From Trichuris trichiura (Eukaryota > Nematoda > Enoplea > Trichinellida > Trichuridae), in assembly GCA_037903355.1 (NCBI GenBank), contig JBAJFE010000014.1, positions 3,906,001 through 3,970,000 of the forward strand: a stretch of DNA of 64,000 nt, given 5' to 3'. Every line of letters begins with the position of its first letter. Position 1 is the stretch's first letter. The notes beneath the pieces were generated by a model. That model searched no databases. It had not been told where the DNA came from and worked only from the letters and a program-made list of their open reading frames with translations. The position numbers and the translations under genes were made by a program. Below, one piece after another: positions 21,818 to 34,589 of the stretch.

Positions 21818-23351
21818 CCTGACCAGTTGGTACTTTATTATTGTAAAGTTATGCGATTATAAAATAACATTTCAAATGCTGGGACCACCTATATTCTAAC
21901 TTGATACGTCGGTTAGCTTTTCAATGATCAAGAGAGTGTACTCTGCTGCTCAGAATAACGTTCACACCGGAATACCGTAAATGCTTTGTTTTGGTTAGCT
22001 GAAGAAGCGTGAGTAGAACAGGTTACGACCTATTGCTATTGAAAATTTGCCGCAAGCTCATAAAGGACGTTCAGTCGTGACTGGCATAAACTGCCATGAC
22101 AGTACGGGTAAATTAGCTGTTTATATATGTCAGGGTAAAGGCAACAAAGCACAGCGTCTTCGGAAACGGCAGCATGTTTTCTCAACAATGACACAGTGAC
22201 ATCGAGGACCTAAGTTTTTGTCACCAGATGTTGTCTCTTTCAGAACTCGCGGGTCATATCGCGAATTTTCTTTACTAAAACACGCTTAGCATAGCCACTA
22301 CTCTTAAACAATAAGAAAAAAAAAGCTTACTCAATGCCGCTCAGTTTTTAGATTTTTGGCATTGATGTATAGCTTCTGAGAAATAGGTCATCGCGCAGGC
22401 GCAAATTTTTTCCGCTGCCTCAGTGCTATAGCCCATGTTTCAAGAATCAACATTAACGCGTTGAAATGGCATTCAGAGAAAACTTAACGTCATTTAATGA
22501 TGTTACATTAATCTTAATAATTCCTGATTGTATACGTTACATTTATGTTCTTCCAAGTGTAATAAATTATTGAATAACGGATTTCTGTAAAATGTCCCAA
22601 TTTTAAATTACCTTGCTTTCTTCAGTGTCGCCGCTGTCACGCTGCCTTTGTGAATAAAACAGATTAAAGGAATTGAAGACATCTGATATGCCAACAATTG
22701 CCCAAAGTTAATTCAAAATGGGAACTTTAATAGGCCGTGGTCTTATGTTCACTCGTGCGTTGACCGGTGAGTATAAGGTCAATACTGGAATTGGAAACCA
22801 AGTAGTCGACAGCTGTGCCGCTGTGTTCAAATGTTTATGAAGATTTGCGGCTAAGTAAAAGTATTTCTATTTTTACGTGCCATTCCACGCTCCTCGAAGT
22901 ATGTGTCTAACCTATAGATGTTCAAGGAGATGTCGCCTGCATTTAGTAATGCACAAAGCGGAGCTAACCATCTTTCGTAATAACCAAGGATTATCCAGAA
23001 GTTGAACAGAAGATGCAGGTCAACAGGGAAAGCCAGACGAAATGGCACAGCCGACCTCTTCCATAAATGACACAGCCGTTGCAACTCACTACGGCAGTGA
23101 CATTGCCACTGCTACTGCGCGCCATGTCAACCAGTCGGTTGTCTTCCACGACGATGACCGACATAGAACTGGCCAAAAAAGGTATTGTGAACGATGACTG
23201 TGTTTCAATGGCAAAATTTTCCACCTAATTTCGTCTGACACTGGTTGACGCGCCGTTTCGAGCAGGTTTTGCTCCTGCATTCTGTTTGTACGACCGCCCT
23301 TATGGAGCCGTCTGCAGCTTAGGGTGCTTGCGCTGGCTCATACTTACCGTG
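21818..23351. other. Gene-free interval
   Basis: AT-rich sequence with no recognised coding, RNA gene or repeat. A polypyrimidine-CTGCAG acceptor-like site at about 23306-23319 precedes the next gene. Confidence 0.5.
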
Positions 23352-24216
23352 ATGGCCAAGCTGGAAGTGAGGATAAAGTATTGCTGTTGCTGTGGCCTGA
23401 ACATAGCCACGTTGCTGATTGCGCTTTACAGCCTGGTAGATGAATTTTTTCGCGCTAAAAAGCATACATATGATCTATTTCAGTGCATGTATATATTGTT
23501 TCTCGGTCTGGCTGCCTGGAGCATGTGGAGAATAAACAATGGCATTCCTGATCCACAGCCATCCACTGTTGCCCTTGCGCAGGTTAACGTCGACTCAAAT
23601 ACAATTATCCTTGTTGATCCATACTTTGACACGCTTGGACTGTACACTGAAGAACTTAAGTACAGCATAGGAGGTGAATTTGTTTCGTAAAATATATTGG
23701 CACCTTTGGTCAACTTTAAAAATTTCAGTGCGTTATCCTGTGTTGGTAATCAATATGATCATATATCTGATCATTATTATCTCCAGCGTTCTTTTGCTAT
23801 TCGCTCTTTGCCTGGTAACGTTTTTTCTTGCCCTTAGAATACGTAACGGTTTTAGTTTTCTGCTTAGAAGTCTCCATGGCTTATGATTCCTTGGATATGT
23901 TCAGTCCTTCTGGACGTCGTCAGAGGTTTCATATCATGTGTTATGATTTTCGTCTTGTCTGGAGTAAGTCATTTAAGATTTTCAGCAAGGGCTTATTCAG
24001 TCTGTCACTTGCAGGGGGACGTTCGCAAAATAGCAGTTGGTGTCTTTTTCCTCGGTCTACAACTTTTCCATGTAAGTTAGCGAATTCATCTTCTTTGTTC
24101 AGCCAATGATTTGTTGTATCGCTTAACCTCAGTGGCAGCATTTTGACTGGTTTAAGAGCTACTTGTCAAAACGTAGTTCCTTTATATTTCACCTGTCGGT
24201 TAATTGTTTGATTTGA
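23352..24216 (+). CDS. Multi-pass membrane protein, unknown function
   Basis: Five exons fit in phase: 23352-23673, 23729-23814, 23868-23963, 24015-24071 and 24133-24216, with introns of 50-61 bases and consensus GT/AG borders; they encode 214 residues. Hydrophobic segments: CGLNIATLLIALYSLV (about 16-31), FQCMYILFLGLAAWSMW (about 43-60), VLVINMIIYLIIIISS (about 112-136), MIPWICSVLLDVVRGF to VLSG, and IAVGVFFLGLQLF. The N-terminus begins MAKLEVRIKYCCCCG, a Cys-rich juxtamembrane cluster that could be palmitoylated. The layout resembles LAPTM-like or other small nematode membrane proteins, but I cannot name a family. The exon chain ending in a stop without frame breaks is the main support for a real gene; the last exon is least certain. 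Confidence 0.65.
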
Positions 24217-27200
24217 ATGTCATATGCACACTGAGAGGTCTGCAGGACTCAAAATTTTCTTTGACGTTGCCCTGTTTAACCGTAGATTGTCGCAGTACGC
24301 AAGTGGCCACAGCCGGGAAACCCAATTTGCTTGGACGCTTCAAATAGTTCTAACCGGTCTGCCGTTTTGCAGATTTTCAAATTGTTAAAGCAGTTTGTTT
24401 TCCTGTTACGACTAGAAGTTCCAATCGCCTAAACTTCTTTACGCCAATGCTGTGCACGCACGTAATAAGGACGAGCACTTTGGCTTTTTTCATTCTGATT
24501 TCGACGTTTCTGGGCTCGTTGCAGTTATGATCAGAAATAATGCCAAGTGTTGACTACTCTTCGTAATTTCCAAAGAGAGTTTTTTAAGATCTCGTTTCTT
24601 CGTTACAATACTATCCCATTGTGAGTTTACAACAGCCCTCATTTAAATTCACTACTTCTTTGGCTGCTAGTTGGCGGTGCTGCCGATTGGTTAGACAGTT
24701 TAGCGTGGGCGGTTTCAATCATTCATGCTTTAAACCGGTTGAATAGAAAATATGCGACCAGTATTTCTTTAATGTGTTTCATAGGGTGAAACTATCCTAT
24801 GTTCAATTCTGTTGATCTTGGGGTTTTACGATTCGCAGAATAGTCAGTTGACCATTCCGGATGCTCTTCTGTCATTCCTTGCTGAGCGAATTTGTCTTGC
24901 AAATTTGCACTTCCGTTTACGTAGGCTACGTCGTTTCCCGTCAGAAGTTTGTTCATACTTTCTCACTTCATTTGGGCAAAGAAAGACAGCACTAAGCAAC
25001 TTGTCAATGGATTCTATCTACCTTTAACTGTTTATGATTCAGAAACATATTTTGCAAGTGGGTCGTCATGTCGGGTTAAGAAATTTCATGCAAGATTTTC
25101 GTTCAATTTGTCACTTAGTAGGGGTCAGGTATGCAAGAATGGTAGGTGCAATAGGTGATCAAATGCCGCTAATCCTTAAATAGTGCATGCAGTACTTTCC
25201 CCTTAAATTGCCTTAGTTGAACGCGTTTTGGACATTTTTGGCCTTTCAGTAAACCAAACAGGACAGTTCCAGTTGGGCTGCGGCAACTAGAATTTTAGAA
25301 TTAATCATTGTTACCCTATTTATGATAGCAAAAATTTCTCTTTATGTGATGAGCACAGTCGCTTCTATAAGAATCCACGCTCAGAGAAATGGGCATTTTC
25401 CTTCTTTATTGATTCTGACCCACAATAAGCTTTGGGAGCTACATCAGATTTGACATCTGAATCTTAAAAAGACTGCCCGGTTGTTTTCACTAGTGTTAGT
25501 AACAACTTTACCAGCTGTGTGAGAGCCTGCTTCGATTGCGTCCATGGCTTGTCAGGCTCAAAAGGTTACCTTGCTACTAGTTCTTCTGGTTAAATTTAAT
25601 CGCATTGATCTTTGAAACGACCTTATTTCCTTTCCAGTTCTTGAAGAGCCTCTATTACACGGCTAACACGGAACAAACTCATTTCCGGAAGCATCCTAAG
25701 TGTTTTTACAAAGGGAGATTGTCTTGTCCGCTGTAAGAGCCCAGCAAGTCGACGCCGTGAAAAGAAGCAACGCGAAACAAAGCTCTGCTGTCATAAAAAT
25801 CTCTTCCGTTGTGTAAGAGATTCAAATCTTAGATGCTCATTGGGTAATAATCAGTCAGAATGCACATTTAGAGGAAGTGTTTGTCTCAAAAAGGACTTCG
25901 TTAACATGAGTATAAAACATGCTCTTTCCAAGTGTCTTGGAGCACAACATAGTCGTGGCATCTCGAATGTTATTTTAGAAGGTTTCTGCAAGTGAACTGC
26001 CTGACATACAAAAGACTTGCCATCCGCAGAATGCCTCTGAACCAAAACTAGTTTGATATATGCGTAACAGACGCTGTTAACATTGTTATTAATAATATTT
26101 ATGCAAAAGCGCCGTTCATTTCATCGCAAAGTAATTCCCATTCGCGAAACTTTCCGGACGCGGGTGGCTCTGAATGCACCGTTTTCTTCCAATACGCTTT
26201 CCGTAGTATCAACGGATTACCCCCACATAGAATAGCGAAATTATACACTTCTGTTGACAAAAATTATGTTTTTTACCTACAAATAATTCCTAGGTTCCCT
26301 TAATTGGTCATAGTGAAATCTACGTGCGCCAAGTATTCTTAATACCATAGAAAGTAGCTGGCTGGAGCGCGGCTTTACCATTTTGGTGATAGCAGTACAT
26401 GTATTCAGCCTTTCAGCATGATATTCACTGCGTACCAGTCACTACAGTGAAGGCTGGTACTTTAATTTTCTTTATACTTAAAACGTGCCTCAAGCTCAGG
26501 AAAGCAGCTGCTTTTGCCTTTATGGTACCTACCTACGGTTGCAACTGCTATATTCCAATGCGCTTTGGTAACGCTTCACTTGTTTATTAGCACTTTCGTT
26601 TGTCCTGCAGTTTACATACGACCTGTTCTTTCATGTCAGACTCATTGGACTCTTCCAACTTTTGGCATCCTTAAACTTAGGCGACTTTCTCCGACAATGA
26701 TTAGGTGATCCCAAGCCGTGCAGTGTTTGCGCGACAATGGATCCGACTGAAAAGTACTTGCCTCGCTTTAAAGTTTTGGGAGTTGTATTTCACCCAAGAA
26801 GCCTTTTAAAATTGCAGAACTAAGGAGAGAACGAACAATTGGTTAATTCAATCTAGGAGTAAACGATCTGACAAGTTTTATAGTTTATACTTTTCCTGTG
26901 ATCCTAGTTGGTTTACCGGTTTGATCGACGTGCTTCCTAGGAAATTGGTCAAGGTTGAGAAATGTAAGAACGAAGGTTAACAACGAACATGCTGTGAACT
27001 TGAGTGAGACGACCTTGGTACGTTGTACACATTTAATGTTTTGCCCTTGTACGCTTGCGTTCAATCCAGTTTACCTACTGTTTCATGCGACCTCGGTAAC
27101 TATACCTAAAGTGTTAAGCAATTCCCATTATTTTTTTCTTGGACGGTTCTAGTCCCTCCTGTTACTTCTAAATTTTTAGTTCAGGAAGCATAGAGTGATA

Positions 27201-28870
27201 CCGCGCTTTATTTTTGTTCACGTTAGAAAACTCGCTTGCCCTTCTATTGCAAGCTGCAGTGATGCGGGCAGATATTAAGCTTTCTGCTTTTAATTTGATT
27301 ATGCGTGCTCTGTAGTTGCATAATGATTACTATTAAGAATTTTTTTGGTTGTAACGGATGCCAGGAAGGCTATATTCCCCCTAACTTAAGGTTTTAGAAC
27401 AATGAGACATGCTTAACGATGCTTTTATGCAAAGCGAATTTTAGGTCGGTAAGTTCACACTAGGCGCTGGATGCAACTCATTAATCCTTCTTTGAAAATT
27501 TTCTTGGTACGGCTCCATAGTACTTCATGTGGAATACACAGTTTTATATTATTACGATATTGTCTCGTTATTTCGGTAAAAAACAAAGTTTGTCAGAGAT
27601 TTTGGACTAGGTCTTGACCTGTCTTCAGCCGATCATTTTTATTTCTAAAGATGGTAGTTATTATCTTCAGCGAGTTATAATGTTCCTGCTGGTGGAAGAT
27701 TTTTCCTCAATGCTGTTGATGGCTGAAATTTCCTAGTAGTTGCTGCAGTCGAGATGATTGGGATATTCGCTTAAGTAAAATAGTTACACTTTACTTACTG
27801 CAGAAGTTCTTATGAAATTTGTGACAATTTTCCCAAAGCCTCTCGATCCGGTTCAAACTCTAATTTTATGCGATATCCTAAATCTTTTAAGAATGTGCGT
27901 GTTTTATCATCATCAACTTGCTGTGTCGAACAGGATGCTAATAGCGATAAGTACAGATAGAGATGCATTACAGAAAGTAGTCATGTTTCTGGAAACCTAG
28001 GCCATACGGTTGGGGGTAGCTGTACAGCAAAGAAATTGCACGCACTTCGAATAACGAAACTGACACGATCACGTGCCAGAGTAATTAGGAAGGACAACTA
28101 ACTGAGACGATAATGTTAATAATTGGTGTATTAATATAGTACTCATTTCAGCTGTCGATTAAGGCAGTGATATTCTTCTTCTGTGCACCTGTTCAATATT
28201 AACACGCAGGAATACATCTAAAGCGCTGACCATTAACTGGCATGCTATAAGTAATAAACTAAAATTCGAAGGTAAGCTTTCCTATGCGAGTAAAGGATTT
28301 TATTTTGCCTGAATACTCAGCTGCATAAAGCAGTAAAAAGCAGTATAAATGCGTATATAATTTCTATTGCTATGGACTGATACTTTGAAGCTAAAGAGCC
28401 AACTTGCATGCTGCTCTGCTCACAGGAGTTTTAACCTAGCAAAATACAGGTATCCTACACTTGTTGCGTAGTTCACTGAGCCGTTTCCCCGGAATTCTCG
28501 TAAATACTAACCGGCATACCGTTGTGCTGGGTATTACAGCGTCCGAGTTAGGTAACTGTTCAACGATTTGCTGACCATTTGCTTCTGCGCTATATTACTG
28601 ATAATATTGTAGAACTCCACTTATTTGATTTAAACGTCACCCGGATTTGTTCGAATAGTCGAATATTACCCATTTCGTTAACTTTTTCATGGTTTCCATT
28701 TCATTTATTGTGAAGTTTGTTTAGAGCTCTCAATGCCTGGAAAACTTTTCCTGTTCCTTCATGTGCATTGACGTTGGCAGAATTTTCATTCAGTGTTTGA
28801 ACAATAAGTGTGTTAAGCCGTTTTGTAAAATTTCATCTCTGTGCTGTTGTATAGCAATAACTCTTCAGTG
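24217..28870. other. Gene-free interval
   Basis: No convincing exon chain. Short open frames have no recognisable motifs. A possible decayed PLE core lies at about 27605-27640 on the minus strand (CTGAAGACAGGTC...GACCT, GAAA lost). Confidence 0.45.
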
Positions 28871-29640
28871 TCATTTTTTTATAAAAGCCCATTTCAGATT
28901 CCGCACAGTTGTATTCTGACAACGATAGTTGAGCAGCTGTATTCTATGTAAGTTTTTCAGATTTTCAATTATGTGCTGCTGGTTCATCAGTTGTATAGTA
29001 ACGTTAAGTGAGAGGAAATTTACAGCTCGAAATTCGTCAGTTTTGTTGATACATTTTGTAGATGGGTGCGAGGAAACGTTATCTACTATTACTGTCACTC
29101 CACTGTTATTTCCAATGGAATTCTGACAAGTTTTCATTTTCCATGTAACTTTCTTTCTAAACCGCATTAGAAAAATTTTGCATCCCTTCGTGCACTGTCC
29201 CGTCTGCGGAGCACAAGTGAAAGATTCTTGATATTTTTGGAACGTCCGGCTTAACGGAATAAGGTGCTTAGCAAAAGAATTTGTGCAAACTTTTAGAGTT
29301 ATAAGTTCTCGATTTGTATCCTCCGACGAACGACCAATGACTTTTTCAAGCTTTCCAGTTCGTCTAGTTTCATCTGCATTATAAATAAGATCTTCTTCAT
29401 AATCTACCTTCTTCATAACCAACTCTGAATTTTTTGGCAGAAGCTCAGTCTGATAAAAGTGTCCTTGAACTTCAAGCTTACGAACACTTTGTTGCCTTTT
29501 GAATGTTTCAGACCGACGATAGTTGGCATTGCGATTTTTAACTCCAGCATTGAATTAAAGTTTAGCACTGTTGCAAAAATTACACGTAAAGCGCTTGCTC
29601 AATTTTTTCATGAGCTCGCTTTCGGGGGCGCAATGTTCAT
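28871..29640 (-). pseudogene. Jerky/Tigger-type DDE transposase remnant
   Basis: The main 183-codon frame (28871-29422) shows EEDLIYNADET, the first catalytic aspartate; VTVIVDNVSSHPS, the second; and FLSLNVTIQLMNQQHIIENLKN, where the third catalytic aspartate (usually QPMDQG) is asparagine. Upstream frames to 29640 retain scraps such as FTCNFC and FKRQQSVRKL with stops between. The N-terminal DNA-binding domains and C-terminus are missing. Loss of a catalytic residue and the stops indicate a dead copy of the CENP-B/Jerky group. Confidence 0.75.
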
Positions 29641-29659
29641 TAGCCAAGTGTGTGGAAAC

Positions 29660-30013
29660 TTGCCGGAGCTCCGGAGCCAATACGCGATAGACGGGACTTA
29701 CTCCGTAGTAAGGTGGTTGCATTATAAAAACATACGTTCCCGTACGAAGAAACCACATTTTCAAGACACAAACAACACCACCAGCTATATAAAGCACAAG
29801 AAGACAGCGGACAGACAATTTTATTAAAAACCACCAACAAAGAACTTTAAAACACCTGCTTTAAACCATTAGAAACGACAGAAGACTGAATTCGCGCGCA
29901 CAATTTATATCCATAATTTAGAACCGCTGAAGACGGGTCTCGGTTGACCCGAAAGCTCCGGACCCAATACGCGATAGACGGGAATTACTCCGTAATAAAG
30001 TGGTTGCATTATG
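29660..30013 (+). mobile_element. PLE terminal-repeat pair with hammerhead-like core
   Basis: The sequence CTCCGGA.CCAATACGCG.. occurs twice in direct orientation, at about 29667 and 29947, about 280 bases apart, each continuing with ACGGGA.TTACTCCGTA.TAA..TGGTTGCATTAT. The first copy runs on into CCCGTACGAAGAAACCAC, the full PLE terminus seen at 50.0 kb; the second stops at GCATTAT, where other 3' PLE arms also stop. A hammerhead-like core precedes the second copy. There is no coding sequence between them. Confidence 0.65.
29927..29954 (+). ncRNA. Hammerhead-ribozyme-like core
   Basis: CTGAAGA, GGGTC...GACCC stem II and GAAAGCTCCGG, in the same form as the cores at 18.7 and 47.3 kb. Confidence 0.6.
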
Positions 30014-30866
30014 GATTCTTTATTCTTTTTTGTTACCGATACCATAAAAGTTCCAGCTTCTCTAACCTTGGCTGGAGAAAGACCTCATTCACCTCTGCCC
30101 ATAGCTGTTATTATCCCCCGCTTTTTTTTTTAGCGAGTGTACCACACATTTTCTTTTCATCGACGTATCCAGTAAGAGCTGCTTCAAAGTTTCAGTGGAA
30201 CAACCTCAAGTGGGAAAGCAGAAATAAGAATAAGGAGAAAGCAAGAGATTCAATGGCACGTGCAGTAGTAGAGGAATGCAAACTGCTGCGGGATTCACAG
30301 AATCTAACTGCGTGCTTATCGAATTAAGAAAGTGCATCAACGTTAGCTTCCGCTAAGAACGGGATACGCTTTCAGGAAAAGTCATTGGAAAACATTCTGA
30401 AAACATGCAATCCTATATTTCAGTGTTTTAAGCGTTCTCTGACGAAGCTTAAATTTGCGGACCCTTTCCTGTCCTGGTAGTGGAAATCTGGATAATCGAA
30501 GTTAGAGTGTTCTTCAAACAGTGTTTTATAGCGTTGCTATGTTTTGTACACATACGTACATTTCTAGTACGTTTCATATTAACATGTGTAACAGCGTCAG
30601 CTAACTAAGTTCTGTCCAGTACTTTCGTTCGAATGCTTATTAGATTCTATCATATTTTTCATCGCGCAAAACTGGTTACAAAGTCATCCTAACGAGTCTT
30701 CTTCCATCTTTAGATATCGCTCATCCTAATAGTAACTGCCAAATTTCAAAGCCTGATGGCCGAGAAAAAAGGAATTAGCTACAAAGTGAGCATTGTGGTT
30801 GCTTTGCTACTAGATAATATCAAATTCACTTGCTAGGAACGTTCTGTAGTGGCAGACAGCGTGAAT
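30014..30866. other. Gene-free interval
   Basis: An open frame reaching 30327 has no recognised motif. Part of it (about 30120-30190) resembles 32630-32700, suggesting an old dispersed repeat. A CTGTAG acceptor-like site ends at 30849. Confidence 0.4.
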
Positions 30867-31177
30867 ATGTATCCAGCACTGCCTAGTCCGTACGCCTACA
30901 GCAGTCCAACTACTGGAAGGCGATATCCTGGTCCATATCAAGCTCCGTACGGTACTTATCACCCAGGTGAAGGTGCGTATTCACGCGTCAACAAATACCC
31001 TACCAATGGTAAAAACATTCAAGTATTAATACTGTCGTCCCTGCGCCTACATCCACTTTAATTGCAGCCGCTCCAAACAGACAGGCCGACTATTCAAAGA
31101 TGCCTCCTGTTCGCAACTACAGCAATTACAGCAGCCAGTACAGTCGACAGTACAACAACTACGGCATGACAATGTAG
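30867..31177 (+). CDS. Small Tyr/Pro-rich protein
   Basis: Two exons, 30867-31008 and 31068-31177, joined through a 59-base intron in phase 1, give 83 residues starting MYPALPSPYAYSSPTTG and ending NNYGMTM. The protein is rich in Tyr, Pro, Ser and Asn with repeated PY and NYS/QYS units, without a signal peptide or membrane segment. Such composition is seen in low-complexity structural or RNA-associated proteins, but no family is recognised. The polypyrimidine-TAG acceptor 17 bases before the ATG suits a trans-spliced or 5'-intron-bearing mRNA; an upstream coding exon is possible because the frame stays open to 30849. The clean exon junction and biased composition in the joined frame support it. 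Confidence 0.5.
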
Positions 31178-34100
31178 TTGAAAGCAGGGTTGACTTCGCA
31201 AAGACTTGAACATATGGTCAGTGCCATGCCCTTTCCTTCCTTTGAGCTTCCATCGAAATGGAAAAGAATCTGACACTTCTGTTTGAATTAGTTCACCAGC
31301 GCAAACGACTGTGTTGGTATCAGCTGGATTAAAAACGTTAGTAATTGGTGAATATCGTCTGATTCACCGGCGATATGAAACCTTATCGTTCCGTTACGAA
31401 CTGCTGTGCCTTTAGAACACGGGGTTTTCATAAACCTAGACAAAAAAGTAATAATAGTGACGCTGCTGCACGCCTCTTCAAGCAGTTCGTCGATAACATA
31501 CTCGCATTCATGCAAAGAGATTTCTAAAAAAATATTCTTGTAATCAAATACAACAGAACGTCGATTATCCGGACTGGACGCGGCCGATGGTTGTCCTGAT
31601 GATTTACAGCCACGAGATCAACCTGTTAAAGCTCTCCCCGGTTGGATTTCAAAGTTGTTAAATACCGTCGCCTTTCAATCTTTTCAGATCAGCTAACGAC
31701 ACGTTCGAAATTTGTAACTCAGTTCAACCTTGAATTAAGGCCCAGGGTTTTTCCTTACAATACGAGGGCCAGGTAAGGGAATATCCCGTTCAGCTTCACT
31801 GCGCAAGACACGTATGAAAGACTTACTCATTTTTTCATTCAGAGATTTCTTAGTCTTGCGTAGGGGATCCCATTGTTGTTCATCCAACTGAACAGAAAAC
31901 GTGGCGATGTTTTTTCTTTTTTTTAATATCAGATACTATTGAAGTTCCAGCTCCACCAATAGGAGTTCCTTTGCCGACAGTCAGTTCGTCGGCGGTTGTT
32001 TCACTGAGAGGTCGGTTTTTGGTCAGATCCGTTCGTCGACAGCTCGTTCTGTAAGGTTTTTTGTTATCCATCGAAGCACGCGAGCATTCCTCTAGCTTCA
32101 GTACACTTACTGACACCTCAGCTGATTTTCTGAGTTTCTGAATCCACTGTTTTCTTCAACATAGTTACCTTTCACATTAGTATCCTTAGAAAAAAACTAC
32201 GTTATTGAAAGACTTAACTAACTATGTAGAGGGCTACAAACTTTCAGTAGAATGTTCTTTTCGTTAACCTGAAAACCATTATCATGCATTTCGTTGTACC
32301 TTCAGTTTGTCGAATTTAAACGACATTCGTGCTCTGACTGGCAGGAAACGCAGAAGCGCCTTCAGGACAATGTTATTTAACGGAGTTTGTTAGACAAGCT
32401 TCGTTTGCAATTTCACTTTACAAAACGACCTGCCGACGGACCGACATGTCGAGGAGGCAGTCTGCCGACAATCCGACCTGATGACGAACAGACCTCCCAA
32501 TGAAACGACTGCCGACGAACCGACTGTCCGCAGAACGACTGTAATCCTAGCTCCACAGTCTTCGGCCAAACATGAGCCATTATTACCGCGTTCATGTTTG
32601 TGCAGAGCCATTATTACCGCTGGCTTTCTTTTCAGCGAATGCATCACATGTTTTCTCTGTATTGACATACATAGTAACAGTTGTTCAGCAGCTTTAACAA
32701 AACAAGTCCAAGATGAAAACGACATAGTTCGAAGTTCCTTCTTTAGCAATGACGACGGATCAAGATTGGACGCGAAAGCTTTGGGAATAAAAAGTTTAAA
32801 TTTTACAATAGTACCTCTTCTATAATGATCGCGTGCTTCACATGAAGCGCCCCGTTTACAAAAAGTTCAAGATCTAAGAAAAAGGATAAGGCAAGAAATT
32901 CGGCAAACTTGCAACACACACTACAAAAAAACAAACTGTTCCACTTTTCAAAGTGCTAATGTGAACTTTCTGACTTGAGGAAGTGCTGCAACGATAGCTT
33001 TTCTCAGAAACTGAGCATGCCCTTAACATAAGCCATTGTGTGACATTCTGAAGACAAAAGAGCACTCCATATAGTTGCAAACGTTTTCTGCTAGGGTTTA
33101 AACATTCTCGCTCAAAGCTGATACAGATAATTGAGCTTCTATTGTATGTGACTTTTAATATTAGATGGAAAAACTTTCAGCTAATTCAGGCAGATAGAAT
33201 GCCATGTGACATAAACAAATACTTTTATGTCTGTTGCTTTTCGCTTATAACTAAGGAATGAACGCTACCAATGCCGTACTGGCGAAAACAACAACGTCGC
33301 AGGGAGAAAACATTGTAAGTTCAGACACTTACTCTAGGCATACGATACAATTAGCTTAAGCGTGCTCAAAACGCTTCCTTCAATCTGGACAAAATCATTT
33401 AACATAAAACTTATACTTTAAATAAGGGCTTATACTCTTGAGACTTATTGAAACATGCACTGAAGTTGAAAGGGAAAGTAGTCATGTTCCGCAAACGTAG
33501 AAATATCAAAGCGCACTGGGCTTTAACAATGTTTGAATCGCTGGTTTTAAATTAACTGCACATGATAAGGATGCTATAGTGATATCAACTTTAACACTCA
33601 TCTGACATGACCAGATAACAGCCCCATAAATGCAATAGAGTATCCATTCTTCTTGGTCGAATAACACTTTGACGGTTTAAAAGATGTTTCAAAGATCACC
33701 ATCGCTACCGCCGCCTACTTCTAGCATACATTTCACCGGCAATCTGCGTTAATCTGAATCATTGCAGCAGGATCTTTGCTCGCGTTCACTCAGCTAAATC
33801 GTAGGCTCTCATAAACACACTGCTTCACATTTTTCAGGCTAGAAGGGGTAGCGTCAGCCATGCATATCTGACGTCAACACAAGCTTTGACACGCTATCGG
33901 TACACCAAGGAGCCACTGCCCCTGGGAGATGTCTCTAAAAAACTGCTCTCTCAGCATCCATTTGAGAATCACTGGATCAGTAGGTATCATTTCCTTCAGA
34001 AACATACTAAGCTTTTAATGCGCTTTCCTCGATTCCATTACATATTTCTTCGCAACGAGCATTCCGTAAAGTCAGTGAGTTCCCATGAACGTGTCGTGAT

Positions 34101-34589
34101 CAGTGACCGTTTGTTCTAATACCCGTATGAATTATTGAGCTGTACCTCGCTGCCCCAACCTAACGTCGCAAAGAAATTGTGGTAAGGCTCGCTTTAAGTC
34201 GGGGAAAAGAACAGAGCAAAAGAACTTGATTCAACAGAGCTGGTGTCGCCTCCCAACCACGCCACAGTAAAATGAAAACATCCTGAGTCAGGCACTCTGT
34301 ACACGGAGAGGATGGGTTAACATCTCGAGTGCGAACGTACACTAGCCTATTGATGAAGAGTCACCCGCACACTAAGAGGATAGCAATGAATAATGTAGCT
34401 GCGGTAACATCATGAGATGGCGTCTTCGCTTAGATCTTCCACACTACCCTAACTTTTTCGTGAGTTAAGAAGCCACAGAGCTGCTGCATTAACAAAATGC
34501 TGCTCAACAGTTGGTCGGTGAAAACTGGTTTTATTAACTGAATAACATGAACGATTAAGTTGAAATCGAGAAATAAGTACGAGGTGAAG
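31178..34589. other. Gene-free interval with an inverted duplication
   Basis: No gene assigned. The segment about 31960-32050, read on the minus strand, resembles 32475-32535 on the plus strand over about 60 bases (both translate as NRP..ETTADE.TV). The 3' end of SMC4 lies at the right edge. Confidence 0.45.

Noticed and set aside
32476..32506. CTGATGA ... GAAACG resembling a hammerhead core
   Set aside because: The 17 bases between the boxes cannot form stem II, and the segment is explained by the inverted NRP..ETTADE repeat.
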